NCBI GenBank assembly: GCA_016718875.1
Contig: JADKBL010000017.1
Span: 29,292-93,291, forward strand
Source of the DNA: Bacteroidota bacterium
Lineage (GTDB): Bacteria > Bacteroidota > Bacteroidia > Bacteroidales > VadinHA17
Reading direction: 5' to 3'
Length of the DNA: 64,000 nucleotides
A program made the position numbers and the translations under genes. The notes beneath the pieces are model-generated. The model was not told where the DNA came from. It made no database searches and was given only the letters and a program-made list of their open reading frames with translations. This document shows positions 43,475-52,530 of this stretch, piece after piece (position 1 is the stretch's first letter; each line of letters opens with the position of its first letter).

Positions 43475-45985
43475 ATGAAATACAATAATCTTTCTTTCCT
43501 GGTAATCCTGATTGTATCGGGGTTACTGGTTTCATGTTCTGAAGAGAAGTCCGGACCTGCCTCAACCGGACATGAATTCAACGGAGAATATTCGGGTAAA
43601 TATCTCGACAGGGTTGCATTCCCAATCGGGGGTATTGGAGCCGGCATGTTCTGCATGGACGGGACAGGTTCAGTTTCACATCTTTCAATAAATAATAAGC
43701 CCGAACTGTTCAATGAACCATATGCCTTTGCCGCTATCAGCGTTAAAGGGTATACCGATGCTGCCAAAGTACTTGAGGCTCAGGTTCCGGATTGGAGAAT
43801 GTTTGGCATGGGTGGATCAGGTAACGGTGGCGCAGGAAGAAACTATGGATATCCCCGGTTTAAGAACGGTAAATTTCTTCCACGGTTCCCGTTTGCTACA
43901 CTGGTACTGGAGGATAAAGACATCCCCATGTCTGTTGAAGTTACTGGCTGGAGTCCTTTCATCCCCGGGGATAATGACAATTCAAGTTTGCCTGCCGGAG
44001 CCATGGAGTATAAATTCACAAATACTTCAGCCAGCGACCTTGAAGCAGTATTTTCATGGAATTCCCGGAATATCATTTCCGAGCGCACAGGAAGGATACT
44101 TGGAATGAAAAATGGTTTCGTTCTGACTGGTGATCCTGGCGTTGGATCAACAAAGGTTTCATCCGGCTATGCAGTTGCAGTAAATGACGACAATGCAGTG
44201 GTTGATCATTGCTGGTTCAGGGGATCATGGTTCGACCCTGCCATGATACTGTGGAAGAATATCCAAAATTGTACAATGGTGGCAAATGCTCCTGTTGATG
44301 ATCCTGCTCCCGGAGCGTCAATATATGTACCCGTAAAACTGAAAGCAGGCGAAACCAAAACCGTTCAGGTTATGTTTACCTGGTACCTGCCTGATACAAA
44401 ACTTACAATCGGTGTAACACCGGACAAGGGAAAACAGCCTCCGGTTTACAAACCATGGTATGCATCGAGGTTTGGCAGCCTGGCAGAGGTATCTGATTAC
44501 TGGTCTGGCAATTATAATGAGCTCAGAAGAAAGAGTGAGCTTTTCAGGGATGCATTCTTCTCTTCAACTTTACCTCCCGAAGTAATAGAAGCAGTTGCTG
44601 CCAACCTTACAATTATCAAATCTCCGACAGTCCTTCGTCAGGATGACGGAAGGCTGTGGGCCTGGGAAGGCTGCGGCGATAACAGCGGTTGCTGTCACGG
44701 AACATGTACACATGTCTGGAATTATGCTCAGGCAATTCCTCATCTTTTCCCGTCACTCGAAAGGACTCTCCGTGAAACAGAATTCATGGTGAGCCAGGAT
44801 GATAAAGGGCATCAGACCTTCAGGGCAAATATCCCTATTTCGGCACCTGCCCATACATTCTATGCTGCTGCCGATGGCCAGCTCGGAGGTATAATGAAAG
44901 TTTACAGGGAATGGCGCATAAGCGGCAATACCGAATGGATGAAGAAGCTTTATCCTCTGGTTAAGTCAAGCCTTGACTATTGCATCGAAACATGGGATCC
45001 AGGACATAAAGGTTATGTCGAGGAGCCGCATCATAATACATATGATATTGAGTTCTGGGGACCTGATGGTATGTGCACCAGTTTTTATCTGGGTGCTTTA
45101 ACCTCATTTATTGAGATGAGCAAAGCTGCCGGCTCTCCATTTGAAGAATATGATACCCTGCTTAAGAAAGGGAAAGCTTTTATGGAAAGCGACCTTTATG
45201 ATGGTGAATATTTTATCCAGAAGGTTGTTTGGGAAGGTCTTAAAGCTCCAAGTCCGGTAGAAGTTGCAAAAACAAGCCTGAATATAGGATACTCAGCTGA
45301 GGCTCTTGAACTTATGAAAAAGGAGGGCCCGAAATACCAGTATGGAAAGGGCTGTCTTTCAGACGGTGTTCTGGGAATGTGGATGGCATCGGTTTGCGGA
45401 CTTGATGAAGCAGTTGATAACGAAAAGGTTAAAAGCCATCTCGTAGCTGTACATAAATATAACCTGATGAAGGTTCTGTATAACCACTCTAATCCACAAC
45501 GGCCAACATATGCTGTAGGAAAGGACGGAGGATTGCTGCTGTGTACCTGGCCGAAAGAGGGAAAACTGTCTCTTCCTTTTGTTTACAGCAACGAGGTATG
45601 GACAGGTATTGAATACCAGGTTGCCAGTCACCTTATGTTTAAGGGTGAAGTCGAAAAAGGTCTTGAAATAGTTCGTCTCTGCAGGGAAAGATATGACGGC
45701 AGGGTACGTAATCCGTTCAATGAATATGAATGCGGCAGCTGGTATGCCAGGGCAATGTCAAGCTATGGCATGCTGCAGGGACTTACCGGTGTAAGGTATG
45801 ATGCAGTTGACAATACCCTTTATATTGATTCCAGGATCGGTGATTTTACAAGCTTTATAGCAACCGAAACAGGCTTTGGAAATGTCGGCCTAAAGGATGG
45901 CAATCCATTCCTTAAGGTGGTCTATGGAAAGATTGAACCCGGAAAAATACTGGTATCAGGAACTGAAAAAGCACTGGTTAATTAA
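43475..45985 (+). CDS. glycoside hydrolase family 116-like lipoprotein
   Basis: An 836-residue lipoprotein (LLVSC, Cys21). An N-terminal beta-sandwich begins DRVAFPIGGIGAGMF, and the C-terminal alpha-barrel has WEGCGDNSGCCHGTCTHVWN near 394-413. HNTYDIEFWGPDGMCTSFY and CLSDGVLGMWMA correspond to the two GH116 regions holding the nucleophile and acid/base. The family (related to GBA2) contains beta-glucosidases, beta-xylosidases and glucosaminidases. It lies 30 bases after DUF1080. The subfamily is uncertain. The mature length is normal for the family. Confidence 0.85.
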   Translation: MKYNNLSFLVILIVSGLLVSCSEEKSGPASTGHEFNGEYSGKYLDRVAFPIGGIGAGMFCMDGTGSVSHLSINNKPELFNEPYAFAAISVKGYTDAAKVLEAQVPDWRMFGMGGSGNGGAGRNYGYPRFKNGKFLPRFPFATLVLEDKDIPMSVEVTGWSPFIPGDNDNSSLPAGAMEYKFTNTSASDLEAVFSWNSRNIISERTGRILGMKNGFVLTGDPGVGSTKVSSGYAVAVNDDNAVVDHCWFRGSWFDPAMILWKNIQNCTMVANAPVDDPAPGASIYVPVKLKAGETKTVQVMFTWYLPDTKLTIGVTPDKGKQPPVYKPWYASRFGSLAEVSDYWSGNYNELRRKSELFRDAFFSSTLPPEVIEAVAANLTIIKSPTVLRQDDGRLWAWEGCGDNSGCCHGTCTHVWNYAQAIPHLFPSLERTLRETEFMVSQDDKGHQTFRANIPISAPAHTFYAAADGQLGGIMKVYREWRISGNTEWMKKLYPLVKSSLDYCIETWDPGHKGYVEEPHHNTYDIEFWGPDGMCTSFYLGALTSFIEMSKAAGSPFEEYDTLLKKGKAFMESDLYDGEYFIQKVVWEGLKAPSPVEVAKTSLNIGYSAEALELMKKEGPKYQYGKGCLSDGVLGMWMASVCGLDEAVDNEKVKSHLVAVHKYNLMKVLYNHSNPQRPTYAVGKDGGLLLCTWPKEGKLSLPFVYSNEVWTGIEYQVASHLMFKGEVEKGLEIVRLCRERYDGRVRNPFNEYECGSWYARAMSSYGMLQGLTGVRYDAVDNTLYIDSRIGDFTSFIATETGFGNVGLKDGNPFLKVVYGKIEPGKILVSGTEKALVN

Positions 45986-46056
45986 AAGGAGTATAAAGTG
46001 CTGATATCTTTTTGATTGGAACTTACTTTTTACTTAAAATATAAATCATTACTGAG

Positions 46057-48267
46057 ATGACTAAATACATCCCGATTGTTGCACTTTGTTGCATTATTTT
46101 TGTCTCCTGCGGAGGATCAGAAAAAAAAGTTTCTGTACCGGAACGACTTACAGATTTTGTCGATCCGTTCATAGGAACAGCTTATCATGGACATACTTAT
46201 CCGGGAGCGGCATACCCTTTCGGCCAGATTCAGCTGAGCCCCGATAATGGTACCCAGGGCTGGGACTGGTGCTCGGGTTATCATTACTCCGACAGTATTC
46301 TTTCCGGATTCAGCCACCTTCATCTCAGCGGAACCGGAATCGGTGACCTTGCCGATATATCTTTCCTTCCTGTTACAGTTCCTGTTACATTTATTGAAGG
46401 AGAAAAGAATGAAGATTTCGTGAAAAGATATTCCGGAAAATATAATCACAAAGACGAGTCAGCTTCTCCCGGATTCTATTCCGTGAAACTTCAGAATAAT
46501 GATGTCAGGGCTGAACTGACAGTAACAGAAAGAGCAGGGCTTCACAGGTATTCTTTCCCGGTAAAAGGGGAGAAAACCATTATAATAAACCTTGGTTTTG
46601 CTATCAATTGGGATAAGCCATACAAGACAGATATTACTGTTGTTGATAATAAGCTTGTTACCGGTAGCAGACTTTCAACAGGATGGGCCAAAGATCAGCA
46701 TGTCTATTTTGCTGTCAGGTTTTCAGAGCCATTCAAAAATACTACCCTTGGTAACGCAGGTGGCGAAGGAAGGTCTGTGGGTGTGATCTCATTCGAAACA
46801 AGCACAGTTCTTGCAAAGGTTGGCATTTCATCAGTAAGCGTTGAAAATGCAATTGCAAACCTCGATGCCTCTCTTCAGGGATGGGATTTTGAAGCTGTAA
46901 AGCAGTCTGCTTCGGATGTATGGGAAAAAGAACTCTCGAAAATACTCATTACTTCTGACGATCAGGATCAGAAAAAAATATTCTACACCTCGCTTTATCA
47001 TACTATGGTAGCTCCTGCACTCTTCTCTGATTTAAATGGCCAGTTCAAAGGACTGAACGGGGATGTGCAGAAAGCAGAAGGATATAAGAGATATACAGTC
47101 TTCTCATTGTGGGACACTTACCGTGCTCTGCATCCCCTGTTTACTATTACAGATCCGGGCAGGGTAAATGATATGGTGAAGTCAATGCTCGATCATTACA
47201 AACAGTGCGGAATACTCCCGGTTTGGGAACTTGAAGGCAACGAAACATTCTGCATGGTTGGAAACCACTCAATTTCTGTCATCGCAGAAGCTATAATGAA
47301 GAACATTGGTGACTTTGATAAAGAGCTTGCCTTTGAAGCAATGAAGGCAACTTCCTTTAATGATCGCGATGGTATGGGACTCTACGATAAACTTGGGTAT
47401 ATGCCAGCCGATAAAGTACCTCAGTCGGTTGCAAAATCTCTTGAGGTAGCCGTTGATGACTGGGCTGTTGCAGCTGTTGCACAGAAACTTGGCAAGACCA
47501 AAGATGCTGAGTATTTTTTCAGGCGTGCAGAAAGTTACAGGCAGTATTTTGATAAGCAAACCGGATTTATGCGCGGCAAGCTCAGTAATGGAAAATGGAC
47601 AGAGCCCTTTGATCCCATTTTTTCAAAACATGAGGGGAGTGATTATACTGAGGGAAATGCCTGGCAGTATGTTTGGATTGTTCCTCACAACCCCGAAGGA
47701 CTAATTTCATTGTTCGGAGGCAAGGAGCCTTTCGCTGAAAAGCTGGACCAGCTCTTTAAGGTTGAACAGGGTGTTGCCGGGGAACAGGCTTCACCTGATA
47801 TCTCAGGCCTTATCGGTGCTTACGCTCATGGTAATGAACCCGGTCACCATACAACCTTCCTCTTTAATTTCTGCGGCAGACCCTGGAGGACACAGGAGCT
47901 TAACCGCCAGATACAGACCACTATGTATACAACAGCTCCCGATGGACTCTGCGGTAATGAAGATTGCGGCCAGATGTCAGCATGGTATGTGTTGAGCGCT
48001 CTTGGCATCTATCCGGTAAATCCTTCCGACACGAAATACCAGTTTGGTTCTCCAATTGTTCAGGAAGCCAGGATTGAAACAGCTCCCGGTAAATTTTTTA
48101 CCGTTAAAGCTCCGCTTGCATCAAAGGAGAATAAATATATTCAGGAGGTAAAGTTAAATGGCCAGGTGCTCAGCAGGTCATATATCACCCATGAAGAGAT
48201 CGTAAACGGAGGAACCCTGGAATTTACAATGGGAAACATGCCAAATTTGAATTTATTTAATAAATAG
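46057..48267 (+). CDS. glycoside hydrolase family 92 alpha-mannosidase
   Basis: A 736-residue lipoprotein (IFVSC, Cys18). The N-terminal sandwich motif DFVDPFIGTAYHGHTYPGA is typical of GH92. The catalytic barrel has DYTEGNAWQYVWIVPHN (Glu general acid) near 530, GNEPGHHTTFLFNF near 590, and GNEDCGQMSAWYV near 632 with the Ca/base carboxylates. GH92 enzymes are exo-acting, Ca-dependent inverting alpha-mannosidases (usually alpha-1,2 or alpha-1,3). This suggests mannose-rich or N-glycan-like side chains among the substrates. It is followed by a G/C-run repeat. Confidence 0.92.
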   Translation: MTKYIPIVALCCIIFVSCGGSEKKVSVPERLTDFVDPFIGTAYHGHTYPGAAYPFGQIQLSPDNGTQGWDWCSGYHYSDSILSGFSHLHLSGTGIGDLADISFLPVTVPVTFIEGEKNEDFVKRYSGKYNHKDESASPGFYSVKLQNNDVRAELTVTERAGLHRYSFPVKGEKTIIINLGFAINWDKPYKTDITVVDNKLVTGSRLSTGWAKDQHVYFAVRFSEPFKNTTLGNAGGEGRSVGVISFETSTVLAKVGISSVSVENAIANLDASLQGWDFEAVKQSASDVWEKELSKILITSDDQDQKKIFYTSLYHTMVAPALFSDLNGQFKGLNGDVQKAEGYKRYTVFSLWDTYRALHPLFTITDPGRVNDMVKSMLDHYKQCGILPVWELEGNETFCMVGNHSISVIAEAIMKNIGDFDKELAFEAMKATSFNDRDGMGLYDKLGYMPADKVPQSVAKSLEVAVDDWAVAAVAQKLGKTKDAEYFFRRAESYRQYFDKQTGFMRGKLSNGKWTEPFDPIFSKHEGSDYTEGNAWQYVWIVPHNPEGLISLFGGKEPFAEKLDQLFKVEQGVAGEQASPDISGLIGAYAHGNEPGHHTTFLFNFCGRPWRTQELNRQIQTTMYTTAPDGLCGNEDCGQMSAWYVLSALGIYPVNPSDTKYQFGSPIVQEARIETAPGKFFTVKAPLASKENKYIQEVKLNGQVLSRSYITHEEIVNGGTLEFTMGNMPNLNLFNK

Positions 48268-48295
48268 ATAATTGGTTGTATCAATAGTCCTATTT

Positions 48296-48386
48296 ACCCC
48301 CAACCCCCCAAGGGGGGCTTTCAAATCCACCAATTTTTAATGAGTCCCTCCTGGGGTCCCGAGACTTCGGGATAGGGGTGGATTTA
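48296..48386. repeat. G/C-run palindromic intergenic element
   Basis: It has C-run/G-run arms (48298-48320), then an AT-rich spacer, then GAGTCCCTCCTGGGG and the hairpin TCCCGAGACTTCGGGA (48357-48372) before GGGGTGGATTT. It shares arm sequences and the internal TCCCGA/TCGGGA-type hairpin with the elements at 9859 and 15223. Confidence 0.65.
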
Positions 48387-48427
48387 GAAAAAGGGAATAT
48401 TGAAACAACACCTTAATAATATATTCT

Positions 48428-49933
48428 ATGAAACGGATATTTCTGCTTTCACTATTCTTCGCATTGTGTTCGTTTTTATTAAACGCCTCCGTTTATAATG
48501 TAAAGGATTTTGGGGCAATCAGCAATGGAAAAGATCTTACAACTGTTCACATTCAGAATGCTATCGATAAATGCTTTGCCAATGGAGGTGGTATTGTCCT
48601 GGTACCAAAAGGGGAATACCTGGTCGGAACACTCAATCTGAAATCGAATGTTGAATTTCGTTTTGAAACCGGTGCAATTCTTAAAGCAACAACCGATCTT
48701 TCAAAATATCAGATACATAATGAACAACCTGCAGGTGTCTTTTACACTGAAGACAGTCATGATGTATCCATAACAGGGAATGGTAAGATTTTTGGTCAGG
48801 GCATGGAATTCATGTACAAAGACAGTGCAAAAGTCATCAGAGGCGATGTAAATAAATACATCAGACAAGGATACGATTTCCGGAAGGTGGAGTCAGGTCT
48901 CGGTGATGGACCTGTTATGCCAAAAGACAGATATCATCAGATGATTATCTTCAGTAACTGCACCAATGTTACAATTAAAGATTTTGAAGTAATTGATGCT
49001 CCCTACTGGACATTCCTTATTGTACATTGCGACAGAGTGAATGTAACCGGTATTTCAATCAATAATAATCTGCTGATCCCCAACAGTGACGGTCTGGACA
49101 TTAATTCCAGCAGCAATGTAAATGTTTCCCAGTGTATAATAACCTGTGGAGATGATGCCATCGTATTTGCAGGATATGCACATCACTTTGGCGATCCGGG
49201 TTATAAAAACATCATTAAACCATCACAGAATATTAACATATCCAATTGTATTCTGCAGTCACGTTCCAGCGGTATCAGGATTGGAGGATGGGACCAGAAT
49301 CATATGTCGAATTATAACTTTGATAATATCACTATTTTCGATTCCAATTGCGGAATAAACATTACCGTGAGAGATTCTGGTTCAGTACAGAATGTAAATT
49401 TTTCGAATATCCGGATCGAGACCAGAATGCATACCGGCGACTGGTGGGGTAATGGTGAACCGATAAAAATTTCTGCCCTGCGTGGAGTACCCGACAGTCC
49501 GATCGGGATCATAAAAAATATTCATTTTACCAATATTTCTTGCAGGGGAGAGAATGCAATTCTGATGTATGCATCAGAAGAGACAAAGATTCAGAACATC
49601 TACTTCACCAATTTTGATTTCGTCCTTAGAAAAAGTGCCCTGGACAAGGTTAGCGGAGGTAATTTCGACTTGAGGCCAAATACCGTAGCCGGGAAAGAAA
49701 TATACAAATCAGATGTTCCTGTTGTATACATTGAGAATGCTGAAAACGTTTTCTTTAACCAGGGGAGCATCGAATGGGAAGGAGTGGAGGAGTTGTACTA
49801 TACTTATGCCATTGAGGCCGTGAGGGTGAATAATATGAAGCTAAATAATATGACTGCATTTCCTTCACCTTCCCATCCTGAACTGAAAGCAGTATCCCTA
49901 AAACAGTGTGTTGGGGTCAGCGGAATTTTTTAG
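48428..49933 (+). CDS. GH28-like right-handed beta-helix hydrolase
   Basis: A 501-residue secreted beta-helix protein with signal peptide (IFLLSLFFALCSFLLNA). YNVKDFGAISNGKDLTT is the pectin-lyase-fold entry. GH28 motifs NSDGLDI at 219-225 and CGDDAIV at 240-246 provide three catalytic carboxylates. The normal GHG and RIK boxes are not seen: the corresponding turn reads SRSSGIRIGG. It may be an exo-acting or specialised GH28 branch rather than a classical endopolygalacturonase. It points to uronic-acid-containing side chains such as pectin. It follows GH92 after a repeat, so it may have its own promoter. Confidence 0.8.
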   Translation: MKRIFLLSLFFALCSFLLNASVYNVKDFGAISNGKDLTTVHIQNAIDKCFANGGGIVLVPKGEYLVGTLNLKSNVEFRFETGAILKATTDLSKYQIHNEQPAGVFYTEDSHDVSITGNGKIFGQGMEFMYKDSAKVIRGDVNKYIRQGYDFRKVESGLGDGPVMPKDRYHQMIIFSNCTNVTIKDFEVIDAPYWTFLIVHCDRVNVTGISINNNLLIPNSDGLDINSSSNVNVSQCIITCGDDAIVFAGYAHHFGDPGYKNIIKPSQNINISNCILQSRSSGIRIGGWDQNHMSNYNFDNITIFDSNCGINITVRDSGSVQNVNFSNIRIETRMHTGDWWGNGEPIKISALRGVPDSPIGIIKNIHFTNISCRGENAILMYASEETKIQNIYFTNFDFVLRKSALDKVSGGNFDLRPNTVAGKEIYKSDVPVVYIENAENVFFNQGSIEWEGVEELYYTYAIEAVRVNNMKLNNMTAFPSPSHPELKAVSLKQCVGVSGIF

Positions 49934-49955
49934 TTGTAACTAAATATTTTGGTAT

Positions 49956-51401
49956 ATGGGCACTTCAGGTTTTTCAGTCTTGAAAAATAGTATAACTATT
50001 TCCTGTTCACGTGTTTTTATAATCTGGTCACTTGTAATGACTCTGTCGGTTTTTACTTCCTGTTTGGATGTAAAATCAAGGAAAGTTGAGGCTGTAATTG
50101 AAGCTGAGGAGGAGGTTTATGATTATATTCCTGCAAATAATGGAGCAGGACCAATGTGGTGTCATGGCTCAACGAGCATTGTAAGGTTAGGCGAAAAAGT
50201 GTACGCCAGCGGACTTGAGACAGTTCCGGCGTGGAAAATCCTGAATAACTGCCGCTGGATGCTTTTTGAGAGATCCGACAGCGGATGGAAGAAGTTATAC
50301 ACAGATACTGTTGGCAGAACACGTGAGCCGGCACCAATGGCTGCCTATCACGACGGACATTTCTTCCTGTCAGCAAATCCTACCCTTACTGATACCGGTG
50401 CTTATAACGGACCGTCACGTCCAGAGATAAATCAGTTTAATTCAAATGGAGACATGATGCGGTTCGACCGCCTATTCCCCGAATGGGCTGATAACCCGCC
50501 ATTTACAGAGCACTCATATAGAAGTCTGGCTGCAGATGGGCTTTCATCTGAACTGATACTTTTTCAGAATATCGGGTATACCCATGCCGAATATTCTTTT
50601 CTTGACAGGGATGGCAACTGGTCGGCAAAAGGTCAGCTAAAATGGCCATGGGGCTCAGATTATGAGGTGCCTGAACCTATCCGGGTCTGTTATCCGAATG
50701 TAATGTTGAAAGACAGGGCAGTTTATTTCTGCGGAGTAAGTGATATAATTGAACCGAAAAAAGCCTGGAGGGAGTTTAAGCGTGAGTTAACAGGAAACGA
50801 GTGGGATTATGATTTCAGAAGGCTTTTCTATACATGGAGCGATGATATTACAACAGGTAAATTTCACGACTGGATAGAGATTGCAAGCCGTGAGGAGACC
50901 TGTGGATGGATATACCCGGGTGACCTCTGGGTTGGTCCTGATGGATCAGTTCATATTCTCTGGACTGAAAAGGCTATTGATGAGCGATTGCGTGAAAAGT
51001 TTTTCCCTGAAGCCAGACAATCGCATTCCCTTAATTATGCATTAGTCAGAAATGGCAAGGTTGAGGTCAGAACAACCATAGAAATTGCTGAGGAAGGGAA
51101 AGGTAACCTTATACCGGGAAGAGGCCGTTTTCATATAACACCCGACAACAGAATTCTTGTGCTTTACTTTATAAGCGGAACCGATACGGCAGGAAATAAG
51201 ATAGCAGAGAACCGTATTGTTGAGATCTTTCGGGGCGGTATTGCCGGAAAAGAAGTAGTGCTGCCACTCAGGAATCCGTTCACAAATTTCTTTACCTCCA
51301 CAGTCAGGGCCGGTTCACAGCCTTCAAATCTGATTGATATTTTAGGAACTCCTGAAGGGATTAATAATTCAATCCGGTATGCGCGGATTTTGATTAGGTA
51401 A
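49956..51401 (+). CDS. lipoprotein of unknown function, BNR-propeller-like
   Basis: A 481-residue protein. A long N-terminal lead ends at a lipobox (VFTSC, about Cys36), so the true start could be a later ATG near residue 28. The body has repeated WxxxSxD and DGxxxI stretches (LAADGLSSELILFQN, WSAKGQLKWPWGSD, WVGPDGSVHILWTE), suggesting a six-bladed propeller related to sialidase/BNR proteins, but no Arg triad or Asp boxes are clear. I do not recognise a family. It starts 22 bases after GH28 and ends 33 bases before the amidohydrolase, so it joins the two halves of the operon. Confidence 0.6.
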   Translation: MGTSGFSVLKNSITISCSRVFIIWSLVMTLSVFTSCLDVKSRKVEAVIEAEEEVYDYIPANNGAGPMWCHGSTSIVRLGEKVYASGLETVPAWKILNNCRWMLFERSDSGWKKLYTDTVGRTREPAPMAAYHDGHFFLSANPTLTDTGAYNGPSRPEINQFNSNGDMMRFDRLFPEWADNPPFTEHSYRSLAADGLSSELILFQNIGYTHAEYSFLDRDGNWSAKGQLKWPWGSDYEVPEPIRVCYPNVMLKDRAVYFCGVSDIIEPKKAWREFKRELTGNEWDYDFRRLFYTWSDDITTGKFHDWIEIASREETCGWIYPGDLWVGPDGSVHILWTEKAIDERLREKFFPEARQSHSLNYALVRNGKVEVRTTIEIAEEGKGNLIPGRGRFHITPDNRILVLYFISGTDTAGNKIAENRIVEIFRGGIAGKEVVLPLRNPFTNFFTSTVRAGSQPSNLIDILGTPEGINNSIRYARILIR

Positions 51402-51434
51402 GGAATATTTAATACTTTTAGGGAAAGAAGAGAA

Positions 51435-52523
51435 ATGGCCCGGTATAACTACCTTGTTACAAAACGAACACCCATTGTCAAAGCATCTTTCCCTGTTATT
51501 GATGCCCATAATCATTTGTGGGGTAACTGGCAGGCAGACAGGGTTGTAAGGACAATGGATGAGGTAGGAGTGGCGGCCTACTGTGATGTTACCGGTAGTG
51601 TTCTTATCGAATTCGCAGGAGGAGGTTACAGAATAAAACCAGGTGATATAGACGGTTTTATTGAAAATTGTTCGGCAAAATTTCCCGGTAGATTCTATTG
51701 CTTTACAATGGCTGGTTTTGCCCACCCCGCCGATAAACCCCTTTTTACTGATCATAAACGCTTTGTGGCTGATTGTATCACTGTTCTAAATGAACATGTC
51801 GGCAAGGGAGCAAAAGGACTTAAGGTACTGAAGGAGCTGGGTCTGCATTATCGAGATTCTTCAGGTAACCTTATAAACTGCAATGACGACAGACTTGCCC
51901 CGATATGGGAAGAAGCCGGCAGACTGAAAATCCCCGTTCTTATCCATCAGGCCGATCCTGCTGGTTTTTTTGAACCTGTCACCCCTGAAAATGAGCATTA
52001 TGAGTCACTTGTCAAATATCCATCCTGGAGCTTTGCTGATAAAAAGTTTCCGCGTAAGATCGACTTACTGAAACGAAGAGATGATCTTGTTAGGAAACAT
52101 CCTGGTACCGTTTTTATTTTACCTCACTTTGCCAATTATGCAGAGAACATTCAGTATGTGTCAGACCTTCTCGATGAATGTCCAAACGCCTATATAGATT
52201 TCTCAGCCCGGCTTGATGAGTTTGGCCGTCAGCCATATACCAGCAGGGAGTTCTTTATTAAGCATCAGGACCGGATCATATTCGGTTCCGATATGCCTGC
52301 AAATATCGAAACCTCAGTTGAAATGTACAGGACTTACTTCAGATTCCTCGAAACATTTGATGAGTCTTTTTATTCACCTGATTATGACGGTACTTTTGAC
52401 AGGGCCAGATGGCCAATATGCGGAATAGGACTCCCGGAGGAGGTGCTTAGAAAAATATATTATGAGAACATTCTTAAAATAATCCCGTCACTGCGTTCTG
52501 TTATAAATTTAACACTAAAATAA
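51435..52523 (+). CDS. amidohydrolase 2 family protein, cytosolic
   Basis: A 362-residue TIM-barrel metal hydrolase without signal. The amidohydrolase-2 motifs are VIDAHNHLWG near 28-37, VLIHQADP near 173, FILPHFANY near 229, and IIFGSDMP near 280. Enzymes of this type include lactonases, decarboxylases and sugar-acid hydrolases. It sits at the head of a catabolic cassette (isomerase, aldolase, kinase). A lactonase for an oxidised sugar would connect the oxidoreductases with this cassette, but that is inference. The isomerase ATG is 8 bases downstream. Confidence 0.8.
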   Translation: MARYNYLVTKRTPIVKASFPVIDAHNHLWGNWQADRVVRTMDEVGVAAYCDVTGSVLIEFAGGGYRIKPGDIDGFIENCSAKFPGRFYCFTMAGFAHPADKPLFTDHKRFVADCITVLNEHVGKGAKGLKVLKELGLHYRDSSGNLINCNDDRLAPIWEEAGRLKIPVLIHQADPAGFFEPVTPENEHYESLVKYPSWSFADKKFPRKIDLLKRRDDLVRKHPGTVFILPHFANYAENIQYVSDLLDECPNAYIDFSARLDEFGRQPYTSREFFIKHQDRIIFGSDMPANIETSVEMYRTYFRFLETFDESFYSPDYDGTFDRARWPICGIGLPEEVLRKIYYENILKIIPSLRSVINLTLK

Positions 52524-52530
52524 AATTCAA

